Shown here one piece after another: positions 32,091 through 32,248 of a stretch of DNA of 32,248 bases. The DNA is from Verrucomicrobiota bacterium (GTDB lineage: Bacteria > Verrucomicrobiota > Verrucomicrobiia > Opitutales > Opitutaceae). Every line of letters starts with the position of its first letter. Position 1 is the stretch's first letter. The position numbers and the translations under genes were made by a program. The DNA lies in the NCBI GenBank assembly GCA_028293565.1, contig JAQGON010000193.1, positions 1 through 32,248 of the forward strand. Reading direction: 5' to 3'. The notes beneath the pieces were generated by a model that had not been told where the DNA came from, ran no database searches, and saw only the letters and a list, made by a program, of their open reading frames with translations.

Positions 32091-32183
32091 CACGCGGTGG
32101 AATGTGAACTTGGTGCAGGCGCTTGGCGCGGTTTGCGGTCTGGGGAGTTGACGGGGTGGACGGGACGTGCCGAGTCTGGTTTT

Positions 32184-32248
32184 ATGCGGACCGCGCGGAT
32201 CAAGTTTCCAACGAGCGAGGGCGATTCGCTCTATCATCTGATGACCCG
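32184..32248 (+). CDS. REP-associated (Y1/IS200-like) transposase, 5' end
   Basis: The last 65 bases read MRTARIKFPTSEGDSLYHLM then Thr-Arg, cut by the window end. This matches the start of REP-associated tyrosine transposases, where an R-I-K or R-I-x-Y segment is followed by a strand ending in Y-H-x-x-x-R. The HUH and catalytic Tyr lie outside the window, so only the N-terminus supports the call. Such proteins move or maintain short palindromic REP repeats, of which candidate fragments occur at 19697 and 22504-22569. Confidence 0.65.
   Translation, partial: MRTARIKFPTSEGDSLYHLMT

Overview
The window looks like a chromosomal segment of a GC-rich Gram-negative bacterium, most likely a verrucomicrobium of the Opitutaceae type. 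The basis is the TonB-dependent receptors whose TonB-box region reads like LTPFQV/LSPFQV, the near absence of Shine-Dalgarno sequences, the FecI/FecR regulation, and a REP-associated transposase start at the right edge. The taxon is inferred from family resemblance only. All protein genes lie on the + strand; the one gene on the - strand is a tRNA-Phe.

Layout. (a) 1-4682: two complete and one partial tandem copies of a MmgE/PrpD-family protein, the complete ones with twin-arginine signals, followed by an Ldh-family (malate/L-lactate-type) dehydrogenase. (b) 4978-10281: two close paralogous TonB-dependent receptors, each with a related upstream leader, separated and followed by strong hairpin terminators. 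(c) 10563-20139: two YncE-like beta-propeller proteins, then a tripartite efflux operon (TolC-like lipoprotein, an unusually short periplasmic adaptor, a heavy-metal-type RND pump), a third beta-propeller protein and a small PepSY-like protein. (d) 20251-20326: tRNA-Phe on the - strand. (e) 20758-26022: an ECF sigma factor, a FecR anti-sigma regulator, a repeat-rich intergenic stretch, and a transducer-type TonB receptor with an N-terminal STN domain. (f) 26150-32057: a tight gene run of S9 peptidase, homocysteine S-methyltransferase, GH97 glycosidase and histidine phosphatase. (g) 32184-32248: the first 21 codons of a REP-associated (Y1, IS200-like) transposase.

How the parts may work together. 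Blocks (a) to (c) could form one envelope module: outer-membrane uptake of a ligand through the paired receptors, beta-propeller proteins in the periplasm, metal-type efflux through the RND complex, and chemistry on a carboxylic acid by the exported MmgE/PrpD-like proteins and the dehydrogenase. This is inference from gene order; the substrate cannot be read from sequence. Block (e) is a textbook cell-surface signalling set. The region from about 23200 to 28400 has visibly lower GC and more varied codon use than its surroundings.
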